A stretch of DNA of 7,169 bases from Ruminiclostridium sp. Its GTDB lineage: Bacteria > Bacillota > Clostridia > Oscillospirales > Oscillospiraceae. Location: the NCBI GenBank assembly GCA_017560855.1, contig JAFZEB010000113.1, positions 1 to 7,169 on the forward strand. Reading direction: 5' to 3'. Below, piece after piece: positions 1 to 5,589 of the stretch; positions within the stretch are counted from its first letter, which is position 1; every line of letters begins with the position of its first letter. The notes below the pieces were generated by a model that did no database searches, was not told where the DNA came from, and saw only the letters and a program-made list of their open reading frames with translations. The position numbers were made by a program, and so were the translations under genes.

Positions 1-874
1 ACTGGAACATCTCCACCTTGTTGAACTGGTGGCCGCGGACCATGCCACGCTCCTCTGCACGGGCGGAGCCTGCCTCACGGCGGAAGCAGGGGGTGTAAGC
101 GAAGATCTTCTTGGGCAGGTCAGCCTCGCTCAGGATCTCGTCACGGTACATGCTGGCAATGGCAGCCTCTGCGGTGGGCAGCATATAGTGGACACGGTCG
201 TCGGTGGGGTTCTGGATCTTATAGACTTCGTCAGCGAACTTGGGGAACTGACCAGCGGTCTCGCCGCACTGGTACTCCAGCATGTGGGGGGGCAGGACGA
301 ACTCGTAGCCGTCAGCCAGGTGGGTGTCGATGAAGTAGTTCAGCAGGGCCCACTCCAGACGGGAACCCAGGCCGGAGTACATCCAGAAGCCGGAGCCTGC
401 CAGCTTGACACCACGGGGGTAGTCGATCAGGCCCAGGTCGGTGCACAGGTCCACGTGGTGCTTGGGCTCGAAGTCGAACTTATGGGGCTCGCCGAAGTAG
501 CGCAGGGGCTCGTTGTTCTCCTTGCCGCCGGGGATCAGGTCCTCATCGGGCAGGTTGGGCAGGGAGAGCATCAGGGTGCGGTACTCAGCCTCCACGGTGC
601 GCAGCTTCTCGTCGCTGGCAGCGATCTCGCTCTTCAGCTCGGACATGCGGGCGAAGATGGGGGCGGTATCCTCACCGTTCTTCTTCATCTGGGGGATGGC
701 CTTGGAGACCTTGTTCTGCTCGGCCTTCATCTGCTCCACGTTGTAGATGATCTCACGGCGCTCCTTGTCCAGTTCCAGAATGCGGTCCACTTCTGCGTCG
801 CATTCCACTTCCTTGGCACGGAAGCCGGCCTTGACTTTGTCAGGATCTTCTTTGATTCTCTTGATGTCCAGCAT
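1..874 (-). CDS. serS: Seryl-tRNA synthetase, 3' end cut off by window edge
   Basis: Charges tRNA-Ser with serine in the cytoplasm (class II aminoacyl-tRNA synthetase). The first 291 residues are present; the family is usually about 420-430 residues, so roughly the last third, including motif 3, lies outside the window. The N-terminus MLDIKRIKEDPDKV is typical of SerRS. Residues about 27-100 are the charged helical arm that contacts the long variable arm of tRNA-Ser. The catalytic domain follows, with the TAEAA serine-pocket segment near residue 234 and class II motif 2 at about 264-290 (CFRREAGSA, then RGMVRGHQFNKVE). The ATG is preceded by AAGGAGAGG at a normal distance, which fixes the start. 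About 290 bp of structured non-coding DNA with a parS site separates it from the par operon upstream. I see no T-box (no AGGGTGGNACCGCG element) and no convincing promoter; TTGCGG-18-TAGAAA (932-961) is only a weak candidate. Identity is secure. Confidence 0.97.
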   Translation of the reverse strand, partial: MLDIKRIKEDPDKVKAGFRAKEVECDAEVDRILELDKERREIIYNVEQMKAEQNKVSKAIPQMKKNGEDTAPIFARMSELKSEIAASDEKLRTVEAEYRTLMLSLPNLPDEDLIPGGKENNEPLRYFGEPHKFDFEPKHHVDLCTDLGLIDYPRGVKLAGSGFWMYSGLGSRLEWALLNYFIDTHLADGYEFVLPPHMLEYQCGETAGQFPKFADEVYKIQNPTDDRVHYMLPTAEAAIASMYRDEILSEADLPKKIFAYTPCFRREAGSARAEERGMVRGHQFNKVEMFQ

Positions 875-912
875 GGTTTTTCCTCTCCTTGAATTCTTTT
901 CTTTTGGGTTGA

Positions 913-928
913 TGTTTCACGTGAAACA
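913..928. promoter_or_regulatory. parS: parS centromere site, serS-proximal copy
   Basis: A perfect 16-bp palindrome, TGTTTCACGTGAAACA, identical to the Firmicutes parS consensus bound by ParB/Spo0J. It lies 39 bp upstream of the serS start codon, so ParB loading here could overlap transcription initiation or the leader of serS. Together with the copy at 3443-3458 it brackets the parA-parB operon. ParB nucleation is known for the family; any effect on serS is inference. Confidence 0.95.
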
Positions 929-949
929 CATTTTCTAAACTTCGTAGAA

Positions 950-969
950 TTTCTGCCGCAAGGCAGAAA
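950..969. other. 8-bp hairpin in the serS leader
   Basis: TTTCTGCC and GGCAGAAA form a perfect 8-bp stem around a 4-base loop (GCAA on the plus strand, UUGC on the minus strand). No U-tract follows on either strand, so it is not an intrinsic terminator. It lies between the terminator-like hairpin and parS upstream of serS. It may be a leader hairpin or only a cruciform-forming palindrome; function unknown. Confidence 0.5.
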
Positions 970-981
970 GAAAGTGCAATC

Positions 982-1014
982 ATTTTTTGCACGGGCATGT
1001 GCCGGGCAAAAAAT
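982..1014. other. 9-bp A/T-armed inverted repeat
   Basis: Arms ATTTTTTGC (982-990) and GCAAAAAAT (1006-1014) are perfect inverted copies around a GC-rich 15-base centre that can add three more pairs. On the minus strand the left side of this hairpin is the same run of T that serves as the U-tract of the terminator at 1008-1065, so the two structures share bases. It does not look like a terminator itself because the U-run comes before the stem on either strand. Function unknown. Confidence 0.45.
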
Positions 1015-1065
1015 ACCTCTCGGTCTGTCAGTGTGCCCGAAGGGCGCGCGCAACAGGCCGCAGAA
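1008..1065 (-). terminator. Probable intrinsic terminator of the par operon
   Basis: On the minus strand the segments TTCT, CGG and CTGT (1065-1053) pair with ACAG, CCG and AGAG (1028-1017), interrupted by one bulged G and one C-A mismatch. An inner GCCC-TTC-GGGC helix caps the structure. TATTTTTT (1015-1008) follows almost directly and supplies the U-tract. It lies about 100 nt downstream of the stop of the membrane coiled-coil gene and upstream of serS, so it probably ends the parA-parB-membrane protein transcript, or a small RNA derived from its 3' end. The long, imperfect stem makes the call less certain than the other two terminators in this window. Confidence 0.55.
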
Positions 1066-1068
1066 CTC

Positions 1069-1163
1069 ACTTTTGGAATGGGCAACTATCCTTCAGGCAG
1101 TTTAAGACCCCCGTTCAATATCTGAGCGAACAATAATCAGATCCTTGGGCCCATTCCAAAAGT
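1069..1163 (-). other. 95-nt element closed by a perfect 15-bp inverted repeat
   Basis: ACTTTTGGAATGGGC (1069-1083) and GCCCATTCCAAAAGT (1149-1163) are perfect 15-bp inverted copies around 65 bases. On the minus strand the interior can form two further hairpins: ATCTGA/TCAGAT with an 11-nt loop (about 1142-1120), and AACT plus CC pairing with GG plus AGTT around a TGAA loop (about 1102-1084). A GTTC in the first loop could pair with a GAAC downstream. This gives a three-way-junction shape. It begins 2 nt after the stop codon of the membrane coiled-coil gene and ends 3 nt before the terminator-like hairpin. It could be a 3'-UTR structured RNA, or a tiny MITE with 15-bp terminal repeats. I do not recognise it as a T-box, 6S RNA, SRP RNA or known riboswitch. 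The structure was folded by eye. Confidence 0.5.
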
Positions 1164-1165
1164 CT

Positions 1166-1684
1166 TTAGTGGAGCATTGCATAGATATCTTTGTAAGTGT
1201 CGGCAGGGGACTTTGCACCCTCCACCACAGATTCGGTGGGCAGGTAGTCGGCCAGCTCGCTCTCTTCGAACTGGTCCACCAGTTCCGTGGCCTCGCCGTA
1301 GGAGGAACGGACGGCCTCCTCAATGAGACGGAGCCACTCCAGAGCCTGGGCCTGCTTTTCCAGATCGGCCTGGGTCTGCTCCAACTGGCCGATGGTGTTC
1401 TGGGCCTGCTCCAGTTCATACTGGAGGCGCTGGTTGTCCATCTGCAGGGTAGCGGTGGTCTGGCTCTCCTCCATGGAGGTGGTCAGGTCTTCCAGAGCCT
1501 GATGGCTGCGCTGCTGCATGAAGAAGGACATGACCAGCAGCAGAAGGGCCACCACAAACAGAACGGACAGATAGACCGTCACGGGTTTGGATTTCTTACT
1601 GGAAACCTTAGGGGGCAGTCGGTTGATGCTCCCCTGCTTGGGGGTCTCCTGAGACTCGGTAGACTTAGACTCTTCGGTACTCAA
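1166..1684 (-). CDS. Single-pass membrane coiled-coil protein coupled to parB
   Basis: Unrecognised protein of 172 residues. Residues 1-34 are polar, Ser/Glu/Lys-rich and probably cytoplasmic. Residues 35-56 form one strongly hydrophobic segment (VTVYLSVLFVVALLLLVMSF). Residues 58 to about 127 are Gln/Glu/Leu-rich with heptad-like spacing, predicting a coiled coil, and a short acidic tail ends in YAMLH. There is no cleavable signal peptide; the lysine-rich stretch before the membrane segment suggests N-in, C-out topology. The start is TTG overlapping the parB stop (TTGA), with AAAGGGGG about 11 nt upstream; the next Met residues (52, 56) fall inside the membrane segment, so TTG is the credible start. 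The overlap implies translational coupling to ParB. General shape recalls FtsL/DivIC-type envelope proteins, but I see no proof of homology. A role in tethering segregation machinery or in the envelope is inference. Confidence 0.8.
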   Translation of the reverse strand: MSTEESKSTESQETPKQGSINRLPPKVSSKKSKPVTVYLSVLFVVALLLLVMSFFMQQRSHQALEDLTTSMEESQTTATLQMDNQRLQYELEQAQNTIGQLEQTQADLEKQAQALEWLRLIEEAVRSSYGEATELVDQFEESELADYLPTESVVEGAKSPADTYKDIYAMLH

Positions 1685-2553
1685 CGCTTCTTCGACCCCC
1701 TTTCCAGGTTCAGGGTCTCCAGGGCCTTCATCAGGGCGTTCAGGTCATCCTGGTCGTAGTACTCCAGAGCGATCTTGCCCTTTTTCTTGCCCTGGGTGAT
1801 GGTCACCCGGCGGCTGAGGCGATCGGTGAGCTTTTTCTCCGCATCCTTAAAATAGATGGCGTGGGGATGCTCCGGTTTCTCCTTGGCGGGGGTTTCCTCC
1901 TGGTTCAGGCGGCGGATGCGCTCTTCGGTCTCACGGACCGACCACTTTTTCCCCATGATCTCCTCCGCAAAGGCGATCTGGTTCTCAGCACCTTCCAGAG
2001 ACAGCAGAGCTCGTCCATGACCGGCAGAGAGATTTCCCTGCTCGATGAGCCACTGGACCTCCTGAGGGAGGGACAGCAGGCGCATGGCGTTAGCCACAGC
2101 GGGGCGGGACTTGCTCACCCGATGGGCGGCCTCCTCCTGGGTCAGGCCATACTCCTGGATGAGGGTCCGGTAACCGGCGGCCTCCTCCATGGGGTTCAGG
2201 TCCTCTCGCTGGAGGTTTTCAATGAGGCCGATCTCCATGACCTTCCGGTCGTCGGCCTCGATGATCAGGGCGGGAACTTCCAGCAGACCCGCCATCCGGG
2301 CGGCCCGCCAGCGGCGTTCACCGGCGATGATCTGGTAATAGCCCGAGGACAGACGCCGGACCGTCAGGGGCTGCAGGACCCCGTGCTGACGGATGGATTC
2401 GGCAAGCTCTGCCAAGGCTTCTTCGTCAAAATGTTTTCTGGGCTGGTTCAGGCCCGGTTCCACCTGGGAGATGGGTAAGGTCACCGAGCCGCCTTCCTGG
2501 GCGTGCAGCGTGCTGTCGCCCAAAAGCGCATCCAGTCCTCTTCCTAAGGCCAT
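1681..2553 (-). CDS. parB: Chromosome-partitioning protein ParB (Spo0J family)
   Basis: CTP-dependent DNA clamp that loads at parS, spreads along DNA and recruits SMC and ParA for origin segregation. The 290 residues match the usual length. The N-terminal MALGRGLDALLGD is the ParA-interacting tail. The ParB/Srx CTPase domain spans about 25-130, with the GERRWR motif at 78-83 and ENLQREDLNPMEEA at 112-125, both nucleotide-binding signatures. A helix-turn-helix at about 137-160 (LTQEEAAHRVSKSR) is followed by GHGRALLSL near 178; together they form the parS reader. Residues about 230-285 are the C-terminal dimerisation domain. The start lies 3 nt after the parA stop, with an AAAGGAAG ribosome binding site inside the end of parA. 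Its stop overlaps the next gene. Two perfect parS sites in the window supply its cognate targets. Secure. Confidence 0.97.
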   Translation of the reverse strand: MALGRGLDALLGDSTLHAQEGGSVTLPISQVEPGLNQPRKHFDEEALAELAESIRQHGVLQPLTVRRLSSGYYQIIAGERRWRAARMAGLLEVPALIIEADDRKVMEIGLIENLQREDLNPMEEAAGYRTLIQEYGLTQEEAAHRVSKSRPAVANAMRLLSLPQEVQWLIEQGNLSAGHGRALLSLEGAENQIAFAEEIMGKKWSVRETEERIRRLNQEETPAKEKPEHPHAIYFKDAEKKLTDRLSRRVTITQGKKKGKIALEYYDQDDLNALMKALETLNLERGSKKR

Positions 2554-2556
2554 AGG

Positions 2557-3330
2557 TTACTTCCTTTCTGTCAGCGGGTTCTGCTTTAGGAATTCCTCTG
2601 CCAGGAGTTTATAGGCCACAGACCCACGGGAGGAACCGTCGTAGTGGTTCACCGGCTTGCCGTGGCTGGGAGCCTCGGACAGACGGACGTTCCGGGGGAT
2701 GACGGTGGCAAAGACCTTGCCGGGGAAGTGGCGCTTGACCTCCTCAGCCACCTGCATAGACAGGTTGGTGCGGCCGTCGTACATGGTCAGCAGCAGACCC
2801 TCGATCTGAATGGCCGGGTTCAGCCGGCCCTTAACGATGCGGATGGTGGAAATGAGGTCGCTCAGACCCTCCAGAGCGTAGTACTCACACTGGACGGGCA
2901 CCAGGACAGAGTCAGCGGCACACAGGCAGTTCAGAGTAAGCAGCTCCAGGGAGGGTGGGCAGTCGATGAGGATGAAGTCATAGTCATCGGCCACCTTGGC
3001 CAGAGCTTCCTTCAGGAGGAACTCCCGGTTGGGCATCCCGATCATTTCCACGGAGGCACCGGCCAGGGATTTGTTGGCCGGGAGCACATGGGCGTAGGGA
3101 GTCTTCACGATGGCCTTCTCCACAGGGGCACCGCTGATGAGCACGTCGTAGATGGTGGGGAACACCGCTCCCTTGTCTACACCGAAGCCAGAGGTGGCAT
3201 TGCCCTGGGGGTCAAAGTCGCAGACCAGCACACGAGCACCGGCCGACTGAAGGCAGGAGCCCAGACTGACACAGCTGGTGGTCTTGCCGACGCCGCCTTT
3301 CTGATTGACTAAGGCTATGGTTTTTGCCAT
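2557..3330 (-). CDS. parA: Chromosome-partitioning ATPase ParA (Soj family)
   Basis: Deviant Walker-type ATPase that binds DNA non-specifically as an ATP dimer and is stimulated by ParB; in Firmicutes, Soj also influences DnaA. The 257 residues are standard length. KGGVGKTT at 11-18 is the deviant Walker A motif with signature lysine K11 and catalytic K16; DFDPQGN at 38-44 is Walker A'; FILIDCPPSL at 119-128 is Walker B (D123). The frame stays open 79 codons further upstream, through the promoter and parS, but MAKTIALVNQ is the correct start because it matches the family N-terminus and GAAGAAGGGA precedes the ATG at good spacing. First gene of the three-gene par operon, transcribed from the sigma-A promoter at 3380-3408. 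Confidence 0.97.
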   Translation of the reverse strand: MAKTIALVNQKGGVGKTTSCVSLGSCLQSAGARVLVCDFDPQGNATSGFGVDKGAVFPTIYDVLISGAPVEKAIVKTPYAHVLPANKSLAGASVEMIGMPNREFLLKEALAKVADDYDFILIDCPPSLELLTLNCLCAADSVLVPVQCEYYALEGLSDLISTIRIVKGRLNPAIQIEGLLLTMYDGRTNLSMQVAEEVKRHFPGKVFATVIPRNVRLSEAPSHGKPVNHYDGSSRGSVAYKLLAEEFLKQNPLTERK

Positions 3331-3379
3331 GGTTGATCCCTTCTTCCCATTACAGATTCCGCAAAATAGGTTACCTTTG

Positions 3380-3408
3380 ATTATACCTATATTATATAGT
3401 TTTTGCAA
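3380..3408 (-). promoter_or_regulatory. Sigma-A promoter of the par operon
   Basis: On the minus strand TTGCAA (3408-3403) and a perfect TATAAT (3385-3380) are separated by exactly 17 bp. Transcription would begin near 3373, giving a leader of about 40 nt before parA. The -35 box lies 34 bp from the parS site at 3443-3458, so ParB spreading from parS could plausibly autoregulate the operon (inference). Confidence 0.85.
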
Positions 3409-3442
3409 CAGAGTTTTCCCTCTGAGTACAAAAAAATATGGA

Positions 3443-3458
3443 TGTTTCACGTGAAACA
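3443..3458. promoter_or_regulatory. parS: parS centromere site upstream of parA
   Basis: Perfect 16-bp TGTTTCACGTGAAACA, the Firmicutes ParB loading site. Its symmetry extends six further bases on each side, making a 28-bp perfect palindrome at 3437-3464. It lies just upstream of the parA promoter. Confidence 0.96.
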
Positions 3459-3642
3459 TCCATAGAGAGAAAGAAAGGGATCGGCGCGGAATCGGAATGC
3501 AAGAGCCAATGAATTGTTTCCAGAGTTTTGCGTGGGACAGGCTCATTGGATGGGTATAGTTTACCATTTTCTGGGACGGAAATTTGTTGGAGTTTGTCGA
3601 GGGGAAATGTTTAAATTATTTTATGGTTTTGCTAGAGAGTGT

Positions 3643-3788
3643 GCCTCCCCTGCGAGGGGAGGTGCCCCCGAAGGGGCGGAGGGGTGCGGGGTTAAAGGGC
3701 ATACTGTCGTACCGGTACGACAATTAAACTGCAAGGATAGCACCCCTCAGTCAGCCTGCGGCTGCCAGCTCCCCTATCAAGGGGAGCC
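3643..3788. repeat. MITE-like composite palindromic element, about 146 bp
   Basis: The left arm (3643-3687) and the reverse complement of the right arm (3740-3788) align along nearly their whole length, sharing CTCCCC, AGGGGAG and GAGGGGTGC. Each arm contains its own small hairpins: CTCCCCTGCGAGGGGAG and CCCCCGAAGGGG on the left; CAGCCTGCGGCTG and CTCCCCTATCAAGGGGAG on the right. An 18-bp perfect palindrome sits in the centre. There is no coding capacity I trust. This architecture fits a non-autonomous MITE or REP-type repeat; similar CTCCCC...AGGGGAG modules are, from memory, common in gut Clostridia. No clear target-site duplication is visible. Confidence 0.7.
3705..3722. repeat. 18-bp perfect palindrome at the centre of the MITE-like element
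   Basis: TGTCGTACCGGTACGACA is perfectly self-complementary with no spacer. Such a fully symmetric site could bind a dimeric protein or extrude as a cruciform; here it marks the symmetry centre of the surrounding repeat. No partner is identifiable. Confidence 0.75.
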
Positions 3789-3790
3789 TT

Positions 3791-3807
3791 AACTGTGGTC
3801 CACAGTT
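3791..3807. repeat. 17-nt palindrome between two repeat families
   Basis: AACTGTGG, a central T, then CCACAGTT: eight perfect pairs around one base. It lies between the MITE-like element and the first TAGGGGC unit and may be the terminal portion of either. Function unknown. Confidence 0.5.
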
Positions 3808-3833
3808 CGTAGGGGCGATTCACGAATCGCCCG
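3808..3833 (+). repeat. TAGGGGC palindromic unit A
   Basis: CGTAG is followed by the hairpin GGGCGATTC-AC-GAATCGCCC and a final G, 26 bp in all. Same layout as unit B in opposite orientation. This is a REP-like dispersed repeat. Confidence 0.75.
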
Positions 3834-3859
3834 TGCTGCGTAGTTAACCCTACAGGTGG

Positions 3860-3885
3860 CGGGCGCATCGTGATGCGCCCCTACG
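3860..3885 (-). repeat. TAGGGGC palindromic unit B, inverted
   Basis: Read on the minus strand it is CGTAG, then GGGCGCATC-AC-GATGCGCCC, then G: the same 26-bp layout as unit A. The two stem positions that differ from unit A are changed on both sides, so pairing is kept. The 26-bp spacer between A and B includes CCCTACAGG, an inverted fragment of the CCTGTAGGG that begins unit C. Confidence 0.75.
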
Positions 3886-3905
3886 AATATTGGGTGAGCA
3901 CAAAC

Positions 3906-3935
3906 CTGTAGGGGCCGATGACCACATCGGCCCAC
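3906..3935 (+). repeat. TAGGGGC palindromic unit C
   Basis: CTGTAG leads into GGGCCGATG-ACCA-CATCGGCCC, a 9-bp stem with a four-base loop. It is a divergent third member of the same repeat family and ends where the U-tract of the CoA-transferase terminator begins. Confidence 0.7.
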
Positions 3936-3970
3936 AAAAAAACTTCCCGGACCGAAGTCCGGGAAGTTTT
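3936..3970 (-). terminator. Intrinsic terminator of the CoA-transferase gene
   Basis: On the minus strand a perfect 14-bp stem (AAAACTTCCCGGAC with its complement) encloses a UUCG tetraloop and runs into seven U residues in total. It lies about 40 nt after the CoA-transferase stop codon. Confidence 0.93.
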
Positions 3971-4009
3971 CAAAAGTCAAAGTTGGGTCAAGCAGTAACC
4001 GAAAAACAA

Positions 4010-5353
4010 TTAGCGCTTGTTGGAACGTCTCCAGATGCCCATCTTCTCTGCGTCCTTGATCAGGTCGTCACGCAGGTCGGGGTGTGCGATGGAGATGATC
4101 TTAGCTGCACGCTCCCAGACGTTGGCGCCCTTCAGGTTGACGATGCCGTACTCGGTGACCAGGTAGTGGACGCAGGTACGGGGGTCGGTGGCGATGGAGC
4201 CGGGGGTCAGGGTGGGCACGACACGGCTCTTCAGGTTGCCGTTCTTGTCGGTCATGGAGGAGGACATGCAGATGAAGGACTTACCGCCCTTGGACATGTA
4301 AGCGCCCATTGCGAAGTCCAGCTGACCGCCGGTGCCGGAGATGTGCTTGATGCCTGCGGACTCAGCGTTGACCTGGCCGAACAGGTCGACGTCGATGCAG
4401 TTGTTGATGGACATGAAGTTGTCCAGCTGAGCGATGACGCGGACGTCGTTGGTGTAGTCAACGGGAGCGCCCATGACGTCGGGGTTACGGGTCATGTAGT
4501 CGTAGGTCTTCTTGGAACCAGCAGCGAATGCGAAGACCTGACGGCCGGGATCGACTGCCTTGTTCTTACCGGTGATCTGGCCAGCCAGAGCCATGTCCAC
4601 GAAGCCGTCAACATACATCTCGGTGTGAACGCCCAGGTCCTTCAGGTCGGACTGTGCGATCAGGGAGCCGATGGTGTTGGGCATGCCGCCGATGCCCAGC
4701 TGCAGGCAGGCGCCGTTGGGGATCTCGTTAACGACCAGCTTAGCAACAGCCAGGTCAACCTCGGTGGGAGCACCGGTGGAGCCCAGGGTAGCAACGTCGG
4801 GGTTGTCGCCTTCGACGACCATGGTGACGTCGTTGATGTGCAGCTCGGTGCCGGTCAGACCGTAGACCCAGGGCATGTTCTCGTTGACCTCGACGATGAT
4901 GCACTTTGCGCGAGCGCACATGTCAGCCAGGTGAGAGGGAGCCAGGGACAGGGAGAAGTAGCCGTGCTCGTCCATGGGGGGAACCTGCAGCATGACAACG
5001 TCAACGGGGTCCAGGTTCTCGCGGTAGAAACGGGGCAGCTCGGAGTATCTCATGGGGGAGAAGTAGCCCATGCCCTTAGCGATGATCTTACGGTCAACGC
5101 CGGAGCAGTGCCAGGAGTGCCAAGCAAAGTGGTCGCCTGCGTCGTCTGCCTTGCAGATCTCGGGCATCCACATGGTAACGCCGCCGCGGACCTTAACGTC
5201 CTCCAGCTCGTTCTGGCGTGCAGCCAGAGCCTTATCCAGTGCCACGGGGTGGCTGGTGCACCAGGTGTAGTCAACCCAGTCGCCGGACTTAACGACCTTG
5301 ACAGCCTCTTCAGCGGTGGTCAGCTTGCTGTTATACAGTGCCTGAAAATCCAT
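4010..5353 (-). CDS. Butyryl-CoA:acetate CoA-transferase-like enzyme
   Basis: Class I CoA-transferase of the acetyl-CoA hydrolase/transferase family, 447 residues, cytoplasmic. The start MDFQALYNSKLTTAEEAVKVVKSGDWVDY and the end WRRSNKR closely resemble the Roseburia/Faecalibacterium butyryl-CoA:acetate transferase (But), which moves CoA from butyryl-CoA to acetate in the last step of butyrate formation. GIGGMPN at 220-226 and SGTGGQLDF at 339-347 are CoA-binding loops. E245 in HTEMYVDG is the expected catalytic glutamate that forms the glutamyl-CoA thioester. AAGGAG lies 10 nt before the ATG. The gene is monocistronic, with its own TTGACA promoter and strong terminator; no other butyrate-pathway genes are in the window. 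The central stretch WVYGLTGTELHINDVTMV differs from my memory of classic But proteins, so 4-hydroxybutyrate or another short acyl-CoA remains possible. Family secure, substrate inferred. Confidence 0.9.
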   Translation of the reverse strand: MDFQALYNSKLTTAEEAVKVVKSGDWVDYTWCTSHPVALDKALAARQNELEDVKVRGGVTMWMPEICKADDAGDHFAWHSWHCSGVDRKIIAKGMGYFSPMRYSELPRFYRENLDPVDVVMLQVPPMDEHGYFSLSLAPSHLADMCARAKCIIVEVNENMPWVYGLTGTELHINDVTMVVEGDNPDVATLGSTGAPTEVDLAVAKLVVNEIPNGACLQLGIGGMPNTIGSLIAQSDLKDLGVHTEMYVDGFVDMALAGQITGKNKAVDPGRQVFAFAAGSKKTYDYMTRNPDVMGAPVDYTNDVRVIAQLDNFMSINNCIDVDLFGQVNAESAGIKHISGTGGQLDFAMGAYMSKGGKSFICMSSSMTDKNGNLKSRVVPTLTPGSIATDPRTCVHYLVTEYGIVNLKGANVWERAAKIISIAHPDLRDDLIKDAEKMGIWRRSNKR

Positions 5354-5415
5354 CGTTTGTAGTCTCCTTTTTAGATATGATAAAAATCAAAGGGGTGTAA
5401 AATTTAATCAGGCTA

Positions 5416-5444
5416 AGTTTAATGGGCGAGGCTAGAAATGTCAA
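5416..5444 (-). promoter_or_regulatory. Sigma-A promoter of the CoA-transferase gene
   Basis: On the minus strand a consensus TTGACA (5444-5439), a 17-bp spacer and TAAACT (5421-5416) form a strong promoter. The 5' leader would be about 55 nt. A short imperfect operator-like palindrome, TGATAAAAATCA (5378-5389), lies within the leader; I do not see a clear Rex-type site. Upstream, TTCAAACCTCC (5494-5504) faces an imperfect inverted copy at 5521-5531. Confidence 0.82.
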
Positions 5445-5589
5445 GGAAAACCGTTGAATTTTCCCGCATTTTGCAAGTATTTTTTTCGGCACTTTCAAAC
5501 CTCCGTAAATTCGCCCAAAAGGAGGATTCAACAGGCGGATTTTTCCGTGATTTTCATAATCATGCACGAAATGAATAGATAAGGGATTC

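Noticed and set aside
29..892. A 287-codon plus-strand frame opposite serS
   Set aside because: Antisense shadow of a certain gene, with a Leu/Val/Gly-rich product and no motifs.
1069..1163. 6S RNA
   Set aside because: A short CTTAAACTGC match to enterobacterial 6S caught the eye, but the closed element is only 95 nt, far shorter than 6S RNA (about 180-200 nt), and lacks the long-bubble architecture.
875..1165. Serine T-box leader for serS
   Set aside because: No AGGGTGGNACCGCG antiterminator signature or stem I features could be found on the minus strand.
3331..3567. N-terminal extension of parA by 79 codons
   Set aside because: It would translate the parS site and the promoter; the family N-terminus and the ribosome binding site place the start at 3330.
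3459..3642. Possible gene or promoter between parS and the MITE-like element
   Set aside because: No ORF with a ribosome binding site, no good -35/-10 pair and no clear repeat; I see nothing assignable in this stretch.
3514..3792. A 92-codon plus-strand ORF upstream of parA
   Set aside because: Its second half is the MITE-like repeat and the first half has no motif or ribosome binding site.
3890..5362. A 490-codon open frame on the plus strand opposite the CoA-transferase gene
   Set aside because: It mirrors the real gene, its product is a low-complexity Val/Gly/Asp/Gln-rich string with no family resemblance, and no ribosome binding site was seen. Codon bias of the true gene explains the lack of stops.
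5536..5547. CGGATTTTTCCG as a terminator for the EamA gene
   Set aside because: The stem is only four pairs and no U-tract follows on the minus strand.
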